64,000 nucleotides of DNA from Blasia pusilla (GCA_050084515.1 CM114271.1:52390001-52454000); one strand, 5' to 3'. Positions 24,901 through 37,805 are shown, counted from the stretch's first letter. Notes: generated by a model not told the origin, from the letters alone. Translations and numbers: made by a program.

Positions 24901-26535
24901 AATTGTAGGACCAAAGAGAGCATATCCTAAATAACATGAAGATCATGTTACGTTATTGGAACTTTATCCACATGCTTGACAAGATGTTGTGAATCATCTC
25001 GTATGAGCTCTATTGTAGGATATTTCATATTATCCATACTGCTAAACCAATTAGCTTACAATGTCATATAATTTGACATACTAGATTTAATTACTTGTAG
25101 AGTGTTTGTTGACTATTGGTCTCTTATGATGACTTATAGACAAAAGATAATTAATTCATAAATGGTGTTGTTGCTCCACATAGTTTTGTTGTTAAAGGAC
25201 TACAATCTTGTACTTCCCTTAGTCTTACAAATTTTTTTGGGAGAGTGATCGTTTATCTCACACTTATTACGAGATCTAGAGACCCAACGTAGTTGATTTT
25301 GGCCCCTATGATTTTTTACATAATTACCTTATGACTGTGTTTGGTACTCGTTAAAAGTAGGTTGTTTGAAATTATATTCAATGTTTCTTTCTCCATATCC
25401 TTGATATCCATCAGAACCACATAAGCTTTTATCTTTCTTAGATCTAACACATGTAAATAAAACATTCTGTGGTATTGTACTTGAATTATCACTATCGAAT
25501 AAATGTATTTGCTCATTAATTAATAATAGGGCCAACTCTTGAGAGATGAAACATTCTTCTCTCAAAATGATAATAATGTCAAAGGATTTGTTATATTTGG
25601 GAAGATCTTAAAGAGTGAAAAAATCAAATAATTATCTTTTATAGTCATTCTAATGTTGTTTAATTGATTAATAATATGATGATTGATACTTTACAATCCG
25701 ATCTTTCCTCACTTCATTCAATTGTTGTTTCAATTGAAACTATTTGGCCTATGTGGACATTTTGAATAACTTTTATAAGGCATTCCAAGCCTTCTTCGAG
25801 GTATCAGCATTTTAAATAGGACCTATCAACGGTAAACCAATCATTAGTGATAGGCAGTGGACTAGTGGATTACCTATTTGGTGTGTTTGGTCAAAATTTT
25901 CAAATATCCCAATGTGTTGTATCACCTTTCAAGTTGGTCTCCTCACATGTAATAAGACCCCATAGTTCTTTCTCGACGAGGAATTGTTGAATGGAAGTTT
26001 TCAAAATATTTTAATGATTCCAATCGAGCTTCTCTCATATAATTATTATTGAGGAATACTTTCAAGCTTCGGGCTTGTACGATTGGAACATAGATCACTC
26101 ATGCAAAGAAATTTGGTAGGATATTAGCCAAATATACGAAGGAATTGGTCAAAATTGGCCTCTAAAGAGCAAACTATACAACTTTTATTCAATAATTGTA
26201 TTTTCCTATAATAAAATTATAGTTATGTTATTATTACACAATTTTGGATATTTTGGAAAGATATGGATAAGCTCTACAAGACAATTTGATAAGATTATTG
26301 TGCCCTTCTACCCTAAACTCACCTAGATTGTTGGAATGATCAAGAAGGGCCTCAAAAATTGCTTTAGAAATTTCTTCATCTTCAAGACTTAATCGAGAAT
26401 CTTCCATAGCTTTTGGACTCCAACGCTAACTTAAATCTCTTCGCCTAACACTTAAATTATACTTCGTGTTACCTCTCTTCTTTGCTATAATATAAAGGGT
26501 TTCAATAACTCCTCTTCCATTGCTTTGATACTATG
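24900..26535 (-). mobile_element. Degenerate Ty1/copia gag relic with a possible primer-binding site
   Basis: From about 25800 to 25340 the minus strand keeps the copia gag layout: AWNAL, LKQQLNEVRK, a YN-F---I-type block, then SQELALLLINEQIHL. Near 26520-26535 it reads TAGTATCAAAGC, close to the copia primer-binding site TGGTATCAGAGC, at the expected place upstream of gag. Sequence right of it (to about 27000) may be a worn LTR. Stops are frequent. Confidence 0.55.
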
Positions 26536-27059
26536 CAAAAAATACCTAAACAATCACAATTGGTGAAATAAGGCTCATACATACACACTCATATATAATA
26601 AAATCTTGCAATGAGAGAATGAATGGAAGTTGATATCCTCATCGATTATATACAATATGTATAAGAAACTCTAACAGTGACCCTTACCATAATTTTAGTT
26701 ATACTAATTATGATTAACTAGCCCTAGTTAGGCTAATTACATTGAAATTATTAACGATGATTAAGATGATCGACTATGTGTGTGTACCATACATAGCAAT
26801 TCATGTGTTCAATGAGTTTGATCTTAAATAATTTACACTATATGTAAAATATGTATGTACTTTGTAATGTGAAAAAATATTTATAACTAAAAATTTATTG
26901 GCACACTCCATACCATGCTAGCAATTTTCCTACATCTATCACTTATTCTTAAGTATCATTAATTATTTATAGATTCAAATCCATCCCCCCACATTTTTTG
27001 AGTTTGATCTTGCTCTAAAGTAACCCTATTCTAGTAGGGTTAAAAGTAGAGAGGACTTA

Positions 27060-27815
27060 GTGCAAAGAATGGGCTCCCTTGTCCCTCATATCTTCCACAT
27101 TCCATATCGCACCTCCATCATTTTTCGTTGCATGCGAACACGACTTGGTCACTCTTAGTTCCGTGTGTCCAAATTTACACGTTGCATATGTGGAGGAGAC
27201 ATTGACCAATATACGAGTTATCTTTGTAGATGTTTCCATGGATGTGAGATGATTGAAGCTCATGGTATCGTGAGGGACACAATTTTGTTGGGCATGCACA
27301 TCCAAAAAGAGATGAAGGGACTTTTACCATCTTCCAACATAACTATTTCATACCACAAGGTTGATCTTTAGTTCAACCATGAGGGGATGGCATATATGGT
27401 GGATATGGTGATTTTCAAACCGAGATGCAAGACCTAGGTACGGACAATAGTCATGGCCTCTACAAGTGCTCGTGGTTTTTTTCCTGGCCATCTAGACTAT
27501 CCACGTGTCCCATACATGTATATGTTAATTACTCTCTTCTCCACTCGTCATAGAGGCCGCACACTAGTTGATGTTACTAGTGAGTCGGAAGGTGAGGTCC
27601 ACTTCAAAGAGAGATGGGAGCCTGAGGCTCATCCCCTCAACGATGGAAGACTTTGGTTCGCTGCATCCACATCTTATCATCGTCCTCGGAGGGTTGGTTC
27701 ATCGCCAACCTCCCATAAGATTGGTGTGGCCCTCTTGAGGGAATTGTCTAGTTGTAGGGTGGGAGAGGTGCGGCAAAGAGTGGTTCTTCAATTAGAGGTC
27801 CTAGACTTTCAATAG
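27060..27815 (+). pseudogene. Relic resembling the Cys/His-rich C-terminus of LINE proteins
   Basis: One plus-strand frame (with stops near 27155, 27370 and 27437) contains CICGGDID, then RCFHGCE, AHGIVRDTIL and KGLLPSS. The C-x-C-G-G ... H/C ... H-x-x-x-R-D order resembles the C-terminal region of some non-LTR retrotransposon polyproteins of plants and algae. The last part is a 120-residue open frame (27453-27815) of uncertain meaning. Assignment is by motif order only. Confidence 0.35.
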
Positions 27816-27970
27816 AAGGGCACATTAATGGGAGGCAATTCTTACTCATATAATTTTGTTGATCTATTATTAGTGATGAGGATGATCCTTATTATTGGGA
27901 TTTTATTTCTCACTTGAATTTTTTATTTTCCCCTACTTCAAGTTTTCCCCATTTGTCTATTCATAAAATT

Positions 27971-28019
27971 AACCATGAAATGATGCCCCGCATTCTATGC
28001 GGGGCATCATTTCATGGTT
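27971..28019. repeat. Perfect 23-bp inverted repeat with a 3-nt loop
   Basis: Arms 27971-27993 and 27997-28019 pair without mismatch (core GATGCCCCGCAT / ATGCGGGGCATC). It marks the change from AT-rich to GC-richer DNA. Confidence 0.95.
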
Positions 28020-30600
28020 CGAAATGCGCCAATACGGTGCGGCGTACGGCCTCATTAAGCCTCTAAAACGCCATGAAGCCACCAGTTTTCTCTCGTTGGC
28101 ATGTCACATGTGAACTTGAACCCAAAACGCGGCAACGTCTGTTTTCCTTTCTGAATATCCCGATGCGCTCGAATCGAGACCGCGCAGACTGGGGATTCCG
28201 AGTGCCACGAATCTGGATCTCTAATTGTTTATATGATAGCTTCGTCAACAACGAAACAATGCGGAGTCGAGAGCAGCGGGTTGGCCACGGATCTGTGGGA
28301 CTGGTCAACATGAGCACGTCCGGCTTGCGAAGTCGTGCATGTCAGCGTACGATCGATCGGCAAACCGAACCGAACGCTGCAACGTCACGGTCTGAGCCGC
28401 GACTCGTCTCGCCTCAGACCGTCTGCGCCCGACGAAGGTTTGCAGATATCGTCTAGACTTTCATCGGTGTCCGCAGTGTCGGTGTTTTGCTGATATTATC
28501 TCTGCTGTTGGTGAGTTTCGTCCTTAGGAGGGGAATGTTCCTTTCTTTTCTGATTTTGTTGTGGCCTTCAAATTTTTACTCTTTGAGTCCCCTCTTTTGT
28601 ACTTCCGATGGGTTTTCCATCACTCGTTTTTTATCGAAGTGCATATTCGGGTAAGCTATGGGAGCACTCGGCTCAATGCACCGTCAAGGAGGATAGGAGT
28701 CTGGATGGGACTGCAGCGGGAGGAGCGACACGAATCCGCTCTGTCCGGTCCCCGAGTCCCGACATCCCTCGACACTCAACCGTCCGAGATTTCGGTGTTT
28801 TGCCTTTCGAAGGCATTCCAGCTCCATGGCGTGCCAAACACGAACGGAAGCTCATGGGGGTCTGCGAGTCCCTGTGTTGGTCCCCATGGACGTCTCTTCA
28901 AAGTTCAAACGGTTCGTATGCGTAGGCAGTCGGAGAAGTAGGACGCGCTTCGTGCGCGTACGCATTCGCTACTCCCCGGCGTCCCATGAGGCTCTCAACA
29001 TTCGAGGAGCAAGCAATGAATGCGAGATCTTACAACTGGAACTGGAAACATGGAGGGTTCACACGTTCCACTTCCGCCGTTACAGCGGCACAAACATTCT
29101 CGAGTCTCGACTCACAAATCAGCAGACACGCTTCGGCTGAACTCGACATCAGAGACAGAGACTGCTCGTTCAAGCGTGAGCTGCCAGAACATGGTTTGCG
29201 TAAAAGCTTTCGTACCGTAATGTCGCTGCAAGAATTCCCCGCGCCAGGAATCCGATGTTGAATAGCCAGCTGTACGCCGCCGTTGCCGGCCTCGAGCTTT
29301 AAAAATTGGTCTGTACTACGTCAGATTACAATTCGATTACAGGTATGGTGGGTGGATGTCGTGAACGTAAAGTACACACGTCTTCGGATCTGAAATGTTG
29401 GGCTCCTCGTGGTGGAGTATAAAGCAAGTTCAGTGAATTAACTACCCGTCTCAACCACAACTGTTCGAAAGGGTTAATGCGTTCTCATACTCACTCTCTC
29501 CCTCCGCATGTAATGTAGGCCAAGTCGTACGTAGGAATCATACTCGTTCTTGTGGGCGTACGTACAGCTTCCGATTCCACCGAGTTGGACCTTGTGTGGC
29601 GGAAACAGATAACGACAGCAAATCATCCCGTGCACTGATATGACGATGTATTCCTAACTGCCAATCTGCTCTATGGCCCACGTCTCTACGATAGAACGTA
29701 CGTCGTGTGTGTGCTTGTGTCATGGATTCTCGAGAACTCGCGTCTTGAACTTTCTTGGCGAGGTTCTGAATTAGAAAATCCACTTTATTATAATAGCGAA
29801 CCTCAAGACGAAGAAAGATCTATATTGGTGCCCTTTGCAGAGAGATTCATACAGGTGTCGCTCGCCGCTTCGCAAGGTTTCTCCAGCTGAAATCCTCTGA
29901 TAGCAGACGCCTGCATTGAACCGCCTGCTCGACAAAACCTGTCCTTTCAATTTCAAACTTTACCGGCAAAGTCAAGGGCTACATTTAAGGAATTTTCAGG
30001 TAGTACCTGCATGTGGAACAAAGGCGGCAAACCACAATTATCGCCGAATTCTCGGGGTACAGACAATTTGATGACACCTCGATTCAAAAGTTACTGCAGG
30101 TCTCCGGCTAGAATCCTCCGTGAAGAAGGTGAAGGCAATCATTGTACGAGAGCAATACGGACGTCGCGTTACATTATCCGAAAATGAGATTTTTTAATAG
30201 TACAATGGACGAAGTAGATGGTTATATCATACTTCGTGGGAATTTGCCGCAGAAAATATCTCCGGCACTTTCTCGCATCTGACCATCCATCTTGAGGGGA
30301 CAGTGGTTCCTTACAGACGTGTCTCCTGCTGCCAGGGACGTAAACGACTTGCTTGAATTTCTGTGGCGAAGTCTACTTGGAGGTTATTTGGTTCAGACTG
30401 GGGGATTGAAGAAATCATTCTCCGGCGATCAGGTGACGACGCCGTAAATACAATTGTTTTGGCCCGAATTTGATGTTGAGGTATTTTATCCGTCGGCCCC
30501 CATGATAATGGTTAAGGTTCAAAAAGTACGAAGTAGGGGTGAGACGAGTAAATTTCTGCTGCCTCAAACGCTCTTGCAACTTCAAGGCTGGGTTGATCCC
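28020..30600. other. GC-richer region without a recognised gene
   Basis: Many medium frames occur on both strands (for example 28073-28456 plus, 29538-29783 minus), as expected from base composition. None shows a recognisable domain and none links into a convincing spliced model by eye. Confidence 0.4.
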
Positions 30601-31329
30601 TCATGCTCGGGAAAATAGACAGGGGTTACGAGAGGAAAGACTATCTTTTAGAGATATTGGCCTTAGTTTATATCCGCCCTTCCGGCACACATGCTTCACT
30701 ATTTGAATGACGATGGGCTCCAAGTTCAAAGAATTGAGATTCACATTTTCCAGAACAAGGCGCGGGTAATCTGCAGAGGCCATCGCATCAAAGAACATCA
30801 ACTTCCACCATCATAGCATATTTCATCAACAGAGATACTCTCGTGATCTTGGCATCTGTAGAAAGTTGCACCACACTCATCTCTAGATTTAAAACTTGGC
30901 CAAGGATGAACATTACATGAATCAAGTTCAAGAGGTGTGGCGTATCATAAACTGTCGGAGTTCTACAAGCAAAAAAGACTCCTATCAGTGAAAAAGAACT
31001 TACCATTGGTGAAAGTGCATCGGGGGATGGTGCAGGTGCTCTGAAACCTAAGCACCTTTCAACTTGCTCAAGCTCCGGACCTCCTCACATCACTTTAGGA
31101 ATACTGCCCCAGAAACTTTCCAATTGTGCATTTTAGCTGCCAAAATCAGGCACAATACAGATGAAAACTACCAGCAGGGACAATCGGCAACATTCGGGAA
31201 GAGTACGCAGACAATGGACATGAGGGCCACACTTGAGTCATATTTCTGGCAGGTTAGAAAGCAAAATGAAAGTCAAGTGTAAGAGTGAAGATGTCACTTA
31301 CTGTGCAATCGTTTAGACTAGACAATGAA
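30600..31329 (-). other. Probable 3' UTR region of MCM10
   Basis: Directly after the MCM10 stop the minus strand has a strong donor-like site (CACA followed by GTAAGTGAC, about 31303). A pyrimidine-rich acceptor-like TTTTTTGCTTGTAG follows near 30960, suggesting a spliced 3' UTR. The frames here resemble nothing known. Confidence 0.35.
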
Positions 31330-34300
31330 TCAGTCCCCATCACTTAAATCAATCTCTATTACTTCAGCCTGAGACTTTCCCTTAGAGTCCCAATCTGCCT
31401 GCACCTTTCGTGGACACTTGGCGTTCATCTCCCTTTCAGCTAGAGGAATCCTACAAGACCAGAAAAGTAATGGCATGTTGGACCTTCTCATCTTAAGAAA
31501 TGAACATATTAAAATCTATTTCAAAGAGTCCAAATGACTCATGCCCAGCACATATAGCATGCAATGCCATAGAAACCAACATGCTTGGAACACCTTATTC
31601 TCCGCCTCTGATATTGAGACATATTACATTTTAAGTGATAAATCTGACTTGTCTTTGAAGCAACTACTACCTTCAACTGCTGACAGAGTCCCCATTTCAG
31701 AGAAATGAATACAGCTTCCAAAAAGCATCCAAGGCAAACCTATTTGATCAGTTTTAAGTCAAAATTAGAAAGCACTCTGATACTGACCTTTTCCCAGAGA
31801 TAGCCGACTCCAGGAAGCTTTTCCGTTTCTCTCCTGGCTGAGTCAACTCTTTCTTCACTCCAACCCCAAGGTCTTTGCTCAATGAAAGACAGAACACAAA
31901 GGCGTTATCAAGAAGAGTTATACAAGCACATCAAAAGTATGTGCCCAAAGACTTCAGGTGCTAGAGGAAATATCACAATCATATGACGAAAATTGTGCAT
32001 ACTCACTGCGGTTTCTCTCCACCATGTTTTGTAGAAATCTCTTGCCTTGAGAGTTCTTTATTGATGTCATTCGCTCTCCACTGCTAGCCAGAGAGCAGAA
32101 ACTATAGTTACATGATGAGCTTGCAAATCCGTTTTCCAGAAACCTACTTTTACTGCAATAAGCAAAGAAGAATTCCAGTCTTTCAGCTTCAACAACATGA
32201 TTTGGACAGTACCTCAGGAGATCTTTCATTTGTGAAGTAGTTATGAACTTAAGAGGTTTGGCAGACATCTCATCCTTCACGGGGCTACTAAGTGGCTTTA
32301 CTAACTTGCCCCTTTTGAAACCCGGGCCAATGATTGTCATCTTCCTGCTTCCAATAATAACAATGGAATTACCAAGTTGAACTTTACTGTGATTCACTTA
32401 AGAGACTGACTTGTAATCCTATGTCAAAGGAAGATTTCCTCTATCTAGCAGCAGAAGTATGGTCAAAGATCAGCAACAACTGTGAACTGTAACATCTACA
32501 TACATGAGACGATGCACATACCCGCCATTAAGTTCTGGCCGACTCGTTTTATATTGTTGCTGTGCTGTCTGCAGTAGATAGAGAGAGATCATGCTCATTA
32601 AGTAGTGCCTGCGGTAGCCTTGTGACCATAGGCCTTAAACTCTGGTTGGACAGTGTCAAATAGGAAGACTGTAATCATCCCAGCAGTGCCAGTTGTAGCC
32701 TTGCAACCATACACGTCTGGTCGGATATTGCTTCAGACTGGGATGGGAGGGAGAAGTGAAGAGAGTGCTACATAATAGGAGGGAAACAATCATATAGGTG
32801 AATGCTGAGCATACAGAGTGGTTCAAGGGAGGGTGACTACTCATCAAGTAGGACCTGTCATAGCCTTGCTAACACAGACCCTGTGCCCTGGTTGGATGAT
32901 GCTAGAGATTGGGATGGGTGTGGAGGGAAAAAGAAGTGTAGAAGGTATCATGTGAGGAGGGAGACACTATCATAGAGTGTGAGTGCAGACTACACAAAGT
33001 GTTGGAGCCAAGCTTGTATGTGTCAACCAGGAATCTCTTTGCAATACCCTCTACTTAACCTGATTGGGATACCCAATAAACATTACTATCGGGTGCGGAA
33101 GCTTTGGCCAGTGAATCTAGGCTACTGAATGTGTTGGCAGTTCTGGTGTTACCAGCTTGGCAATATCAGCATATGCTCTTGCTCTGTGTGTAACGAATTT
33201 TGTGCACGAGACCAAGTGGTGACTAAAGATCTCATCCCCATCATCACACTAGGTGGAAGATTAAGTTATGTTACCATCCTGCTTCTCTTGTCAACAAGAG
33301 GATTGCCCCTGTCCTGAACTTGAACTTAAGGGGGGTTCCCAAGCAATGGGTAACCTGCAAATAGTTTTTCAGTTCAGCTTGTTCAGTATGTATAGTCATG
33401 AGAGAGAGAGAGGTCAGACCTTTTTGTGGCTTCCTCTGTGCTATTCTGCTGTGAGTGTTTGTCCAACACTTTGGTTATGCTATGCGCACATGGTTTCCCA
33501 TCTTGCTGGCACAGTTCCAGCCCTGCAGATAGCTTGGTTGCTTGCACAATCTCTTGAACCATTTCTGTTCAAGATTTGGCCTTCTATGGGTCTAGATTTT
33601 CCCCATCCCCACTTCAGGATAGCGATGAGAATCTAATGCCTCCAGCTGCCTCAGCAAGTTCAACTTGACAATGTCCCTTCTATCCTCCAGGGGTTCCACT
33701 CCAAATTCCGGTTTCACACCAATTCTGGCCATTCGTGGGAACCTGACATCATACCCCAAAAGGTTATCAGCTCCATAGCTTCAAGCCCGCCCCCTTGTGT
33801 GGTGTTGGCATTGCAAACTGCCACAACATATTCCAGTGAGGGATTAATGGTATGGAGAATGACCACCTTTTACTTCTGATGTGATGTCTCCGCAGTGCAG
33901 GAAACTTGACAGTCAGTTCACCTTCTGAAGACCTTTCTCAATAGTCTTGTTAGTGTGGCACTGAATTCTAAGACGGCTACATCCCACATGCGGTCTTCTG
34001 AGGTCTTGGTCCTCCTCCATGCCATTGAGTATCACCCAGCACTTCAATACATTCACCTCCATGCCCCGAATTGCAACCCAGAATTTGGTCAGGGATATCA
34101 TCTCTGGGAATTTCTCCCATTTCCTTGACATCATACCCCGAAATAGTCCACCGAAATTATCAACAAACATGAGGGCAACAAGCGAACTGTTGCCCAGCCA
34201 GATGCCTAGTCCACTATCCTCCATTTCCTCCAACAGGGAGTTGACTAAATATTGAAGAGGGTGGGGGAGTCCAGGCATCCTTGGGTCACTCCCTGCTTGA

Positions 34301-37108
34301 TGTCAAATGTCCCGCTCTCCTGGCCAATCACTAGAACTCTACTCGTCATGTTCTGGTACCTTCCTCCACCATCTTCCACATTTTACTTCTGAGCCCCGCT
34401 TTCCACAAGCTACAAGACAGGCCGCCACACCATACAGTGTCATATGCCTTCTTGAGGTCCAAGAAAAAGCACCAGGTGGGCTTCCCCTCCTTTTTCCTAC
34501 CCTGGACAATCTAACTGAAAGTGAAGAGTTGATACACATATCCTCTGGCCTCTCGGAAAGTAGCCCAGCCTTCCTTGATGACAGTAAAAGGAAGGGAAAC
34601 TGTACTCGTTAAATGGTGCCTGTCGTAGCCTTACGATCATAGATACCAGATCCTGGTTGGATAGCCAAGGAAGGGGGAGAGGCCTTCATTCATTCATTCA
34701 TTCTCCCCCTTCCTTGGCTATCCAACCAGGATCTGGTATCTATGGTCGTAAAGCTATGGAATTCTCATTTTTTCCACAGGGACCACACAGGGCCTGGGAA
34801 TTAGTTTTTCAAAAATAATAGCAATTTGAAGAAAGCACCTGCAAGGGCTTAAGGGGCCCTTTCTGCCAAGTGATTTTCTCTGGTCTTCACACAACAATGT
34901 AAAAATTTAGCAATCTGAATCTGATTCTGCTTAGCCATGAATTCAGAGATCATGAGGGCTGGATGAGCGAAGAGATCTGGGAAGTCAAGTATAATGTGAT
35001 TGTGAAAGGTGCAGTGGAGGAGGTAATGAGGTTCATCATCAATGAGCCCCGAGTTGCAGAATCTACATAATCTGTCCTCTCTTTTCTTCAGTGAGAATTT
35101 TCCTTTCCCACGCTCAGTTGAGACACATCTGAATCTCACTAATGCATGATGTAACTTAGCAGGAATGGTGCATGAGATGTAAGAGGCTTGCTGAATGGAT
35201 TTGCCAGTGTTAATGATAGTGTGGTAGCACCTCATTCTTTCTCCATTTTAGTGAGATGTATTCCCCATAATCTCCCAAAGCCACTGGTGCTGATCCCAGT
35301 TGGTGCAGATGTAATTGAGAGAGAGAGAGAGACACGGGATTTATCAAAGAAGACTGACAAACACAACAGAGCTACTAAAAGAGGAACAGAAAGTGAAATT
35401 GAAAATCACATGAATGGAGGTATAGAGTACTCACTGACAAATGATATTGGCAATATTGTCCTTGCAAGCGCCTGTATTCAAAATTTCCAGATCCGAGATG
35501 ATATTAAAGTCTTAAAAATAAGAATGCAGTCATTGCATATAGATAGGAATATGCTTGTTTAAATTCAGCAGGAATTCTCTTCTGCAAGCTGAGAAGAGGC
35601 AAGTGGCATAAACAACAAATACCCATTGCACGAGAATACTGAACACATATCTTAGGGATCCCCCCCAGAACCTCAAAAACTTACTTGTTTATGGCAACGG
35701 TACACTTAGTGCCATCCTTCCGCTGTCCTTTGCATATGGCAAAGTCCATGGACGTGCCCAGCTTCATCAGTTGATCCCGGTTGAATACACTTAGACATGG
35801 CTCTTTGGTCTGAAAGGGATTATTTTTCATACAGTGGCTTCAGCAAATAAGTTGTCAAGATAAGGCAAGCTGGCTTTAACTTATCTGAGACTAGATTAGT
35901 TGGGCAGATTGAAAAGCTTCATTAATATTTTACAAAATCATACAACGCAGTACCTTCTCATCAGGGCGTACTTTAGCATTGAGTACAGCAAGTATGGTGC
36001 CGGGTAGCTCTTTCCAGTGATCAGAGTAAGCATCTCCAAATACAAACACTGAGACCAAACTCTTTTCCAACGAGCTCAGCTTCCATACCGCATAGTTCTT
36101 CCCTGTTGTACTTGCCCTGGGAAAACCCTTTTCAACTAAGATACCAGCTGTTGCCCAAGCACCAGAAAACTTGCCACACGCACTTGCCATCCTGTTGAGG
36201 AAATAGGCACAAATCTTTAGCAAATATCTTACAGTCTAATCCTGTAAGGACAACTGTTGCCCCTCACTCCCAAAAATTGGGTGGGGGATAAGTGTCACAG
36301 GGAACCTTGGCGTCACATGCACAGAGGACTCTTGTATTAAGGACCCTTTTAGACCCTAAATCAAGAAAAGACATCATCATTTCATTCCCCAGGTACAGAA
36401 TTTCTGCTTGGTGAGTCTCACTTTATAGCTGGTAGCCTTACAAATCGTAGGTCTCCAAATCTGCGACTAGCTTCGCCAGTAGATATCACTCTATCTCTGC
36501 AGAACATTGAAGATTCGAGAATGAATATGCTGGTATACAAAGGAAACTTGATGCATTGAATTTTTAGAATTACGATGTTTTCATCAATTTCAGGAGGCCA
36601 TCAAAGAACTTGAATTCGGTGTCGAACAAAAGCAACACAGGTTGGGGAGCTCTGCAACTCACTTGATTCTGAGGCCAGAAAAAGACTCCTCATCCACTCC
36701 AAAAATTGACGAGTTCTGTACTTTCTTTTGAGTACCACTCGGTAGCCTGTTACCAACTAACTCAACCGAATCCTTTACTACTTCCTTAAATGCAGCCATA
36801 CTCACGGTGTGCTTTGGCTTTGGAAAATCCTCGTCAGAACAATATCCTGCATAAGGAGAGTGGCACCATCAGTATGAATTAGACATCCTGCTTTTAATTT
36901 GTCTCAGAGAGAATTTTAGAATTCAATTTTTAGTCCAAGGGAAGCCTACAGGCCTATGGGACCCCTTCCATCACATCGAGATTTCAAACATTTCTGTTTG
37001 GGATTCCCAAGGAGGAGATTTGTTCTTTTCAGTGAAAGCCTGGAATTCTTTCCAAATTCTTGACCTGGGAGCATAGTCAAGTAACACACATTGAGAAGCA
37101 CAAAAGGC

Positions 37109-37187
<79 letters not shown>

Positions 37188-37805
37188 TGGATCATCCATG
37201 CCCTAGGTAGGAGACGCCACTGCCCTGGGGTTGAGACCGGCCCCCACTGTCCGCGACGAGAGTTAAACCCCGGGACTTCTTAGATGGAGAGAGAATTGAA
37301 TCATGCATGTCCTGCTAGAAGCCACAAAGAAGGAAAGCCGAGTAAATTGCCAAATAGCTTGCTCTTGTCCGCCATAAGCTTCTATGAACTACTCGATGAA
37401 GTTGAAGGTAGTACCTAGACGGCTGGACGTTGCAATGGGCACATCTTGCGATAGAGAATGGGATGTTGTAGTCGACGGCGAGAAAGCCTTCCTCTTAGAC
37501 ATTGTAACAAAGTTGGACCTTATCTCTGCCATTTTTGAGCTCAGGGCATTGTCATCTCTCCTGACTGCTTGCAATGGACCACAGGAAAAAAATCAAGAAC
37601 GACGACAAGCAATGCCTGAAGAACTCATAGGAAGAAGCCGGAATGAAAACGTCCGTCACAGTTAGAAAAACGTCGTACGGTCATTACCAGATGGTAAAGA
37701 AGAGCGTGCAACAGGCGAAGAAGGTGGAGTCTCGCGAACGACACCCTCGTCGTCATTGCATTGCATAGACAGCAAAAGCTCGAGGTCCTCGTCCTCCGTA
37801 GCCAT
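31330..37805 (-). CDS. MCM10: MCM10 replication initiation factor, 11 exons, 439 aa
   Basis: MCM10 binds DNA and the CMG helicase and is needed to activate replication origins in the nucleus. Exons (5' to 3'): 37805-37688, 37567-37415, 36846-36663, 36496-36422, 36191-35954, 35809-35685, 35471-35435, 32568-32522, 32344-32213, 31877-31788, 31450-31330. All introns are GT-AG, phases agree, and the 1,320-nt sum ends at TGA (31332-31330). The N-terminus is acidic. GLRIK (exon 3 end) and RFGDLRFVRLPAIK (exon 4) open the OB-fold region. VFVFGDAYSDHWKELPGTI (exon 5) and SVFNRDQLMKLGTSMDFAICKG (exon 6; residues 263-284) are family hallmarks. The CCCH zinc finger is C282, C292, C305, H308, split by the intron before exon 7. 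The C-terminal third is basic and ends acidic. Length fits plant MCM10 (about 400 aa). The start is the first ATG in frame that gives the acidic MCM10-type N-terminus; an upstream in-frame TTG-type start is unlikely. Exons 9-11 are the least certain. Confidence 0.92.
32600..33005. repeat. Tandem copies of a ~165-bp repeat in MCM10 intron 7
   Basis: Units begin near 32605 (partial), 32683 and 32850 with GTAGCCTTG(T/C)(G/A)AC-type starts followed by TCTGGTTGGA or CCTGGTTGGA. A further unit and its mirror image occur at 34613-34758. No box A/B pair was convincing, so a SINE is possible but not shown. Confidence 0.7.
33270..34620 (-). mobile_element. Degenerate LINE reverse-transcriptase fragment in MCM10 intron 7
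   Basis: The minus strand shows, in order and in shifting frames, LDLKKAYDTVW with GLRSKMWKMVEEGTRT (about 34470-34360), FDIKQGVTQGC then SPTLFN (about 34310-34260), SLLEEMEDSGLGIWLG and a block ending VALMFVDN (active site, normally F/Y-x-DD). Then follow a LEYVVAVCNANTTQ-like block and FGVEPLEDRRDIVKLNLLRQ (about 33830-33650). This is the layout of non-LTR reverse transcriptases. The VDN in place of DD and the frameshifts mark it as dead. It lies in the same orientation as MCM10. Confidence 0.85.
34624..34758. repeat. 57-bp inverted repeat flanking an (ATTC)n loop
   Basis: Arms 34624-34680 and 34702-34758 are nearly identical reverse complements (about three mismatches, all in the outer part). 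The 21-nt loop holds ATTC repeats. The arms are copies of the repeat seen at 32600-33005. Confidence 0.92.
34849..35235 (-). pseudogene. C-terminal zinc-ribbon-like fragment of a second LINE
   Basis: A 128-residue open frame with LCRFCNSGLIDDEPHYLLHC, the C-x2-C ... H-x3-4-C signature that follows the reverse transcriptase in many LINEs. It lies upstream (on the minus strand) of the RT fragment at 34620-33270, so it must belong to a separate insertion truncated at its 5' side. The 3' end of this copy is probably the repeat arm at 34758. It is intronic in MCM10. Confidence 0.7.
37112..37184. repeat. (CT)n microsatellite in MCM10 intron 2
   Basis: About 36 CT units; (GA)n in the MCM10 transcript. 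It gives a spurious Arg-Glu repeat frame. Confidence 0.97.

Noticed and set aside
35188-35562. 124-codon plus-strand frame
   Set aside because: Lies opposite the LINE C-terminal fragment and MCM10 exon 7; no features of its own.
36971-37195. 74-codon frame with Arg-Glu repeats
   Set aside because: Translation of the (GA)n strand inside MCM10 intron 2.
37200-37290. Possible tRNA-like segment
   Set aside because: No cloverleaf could be formed and no box B sequence fits.
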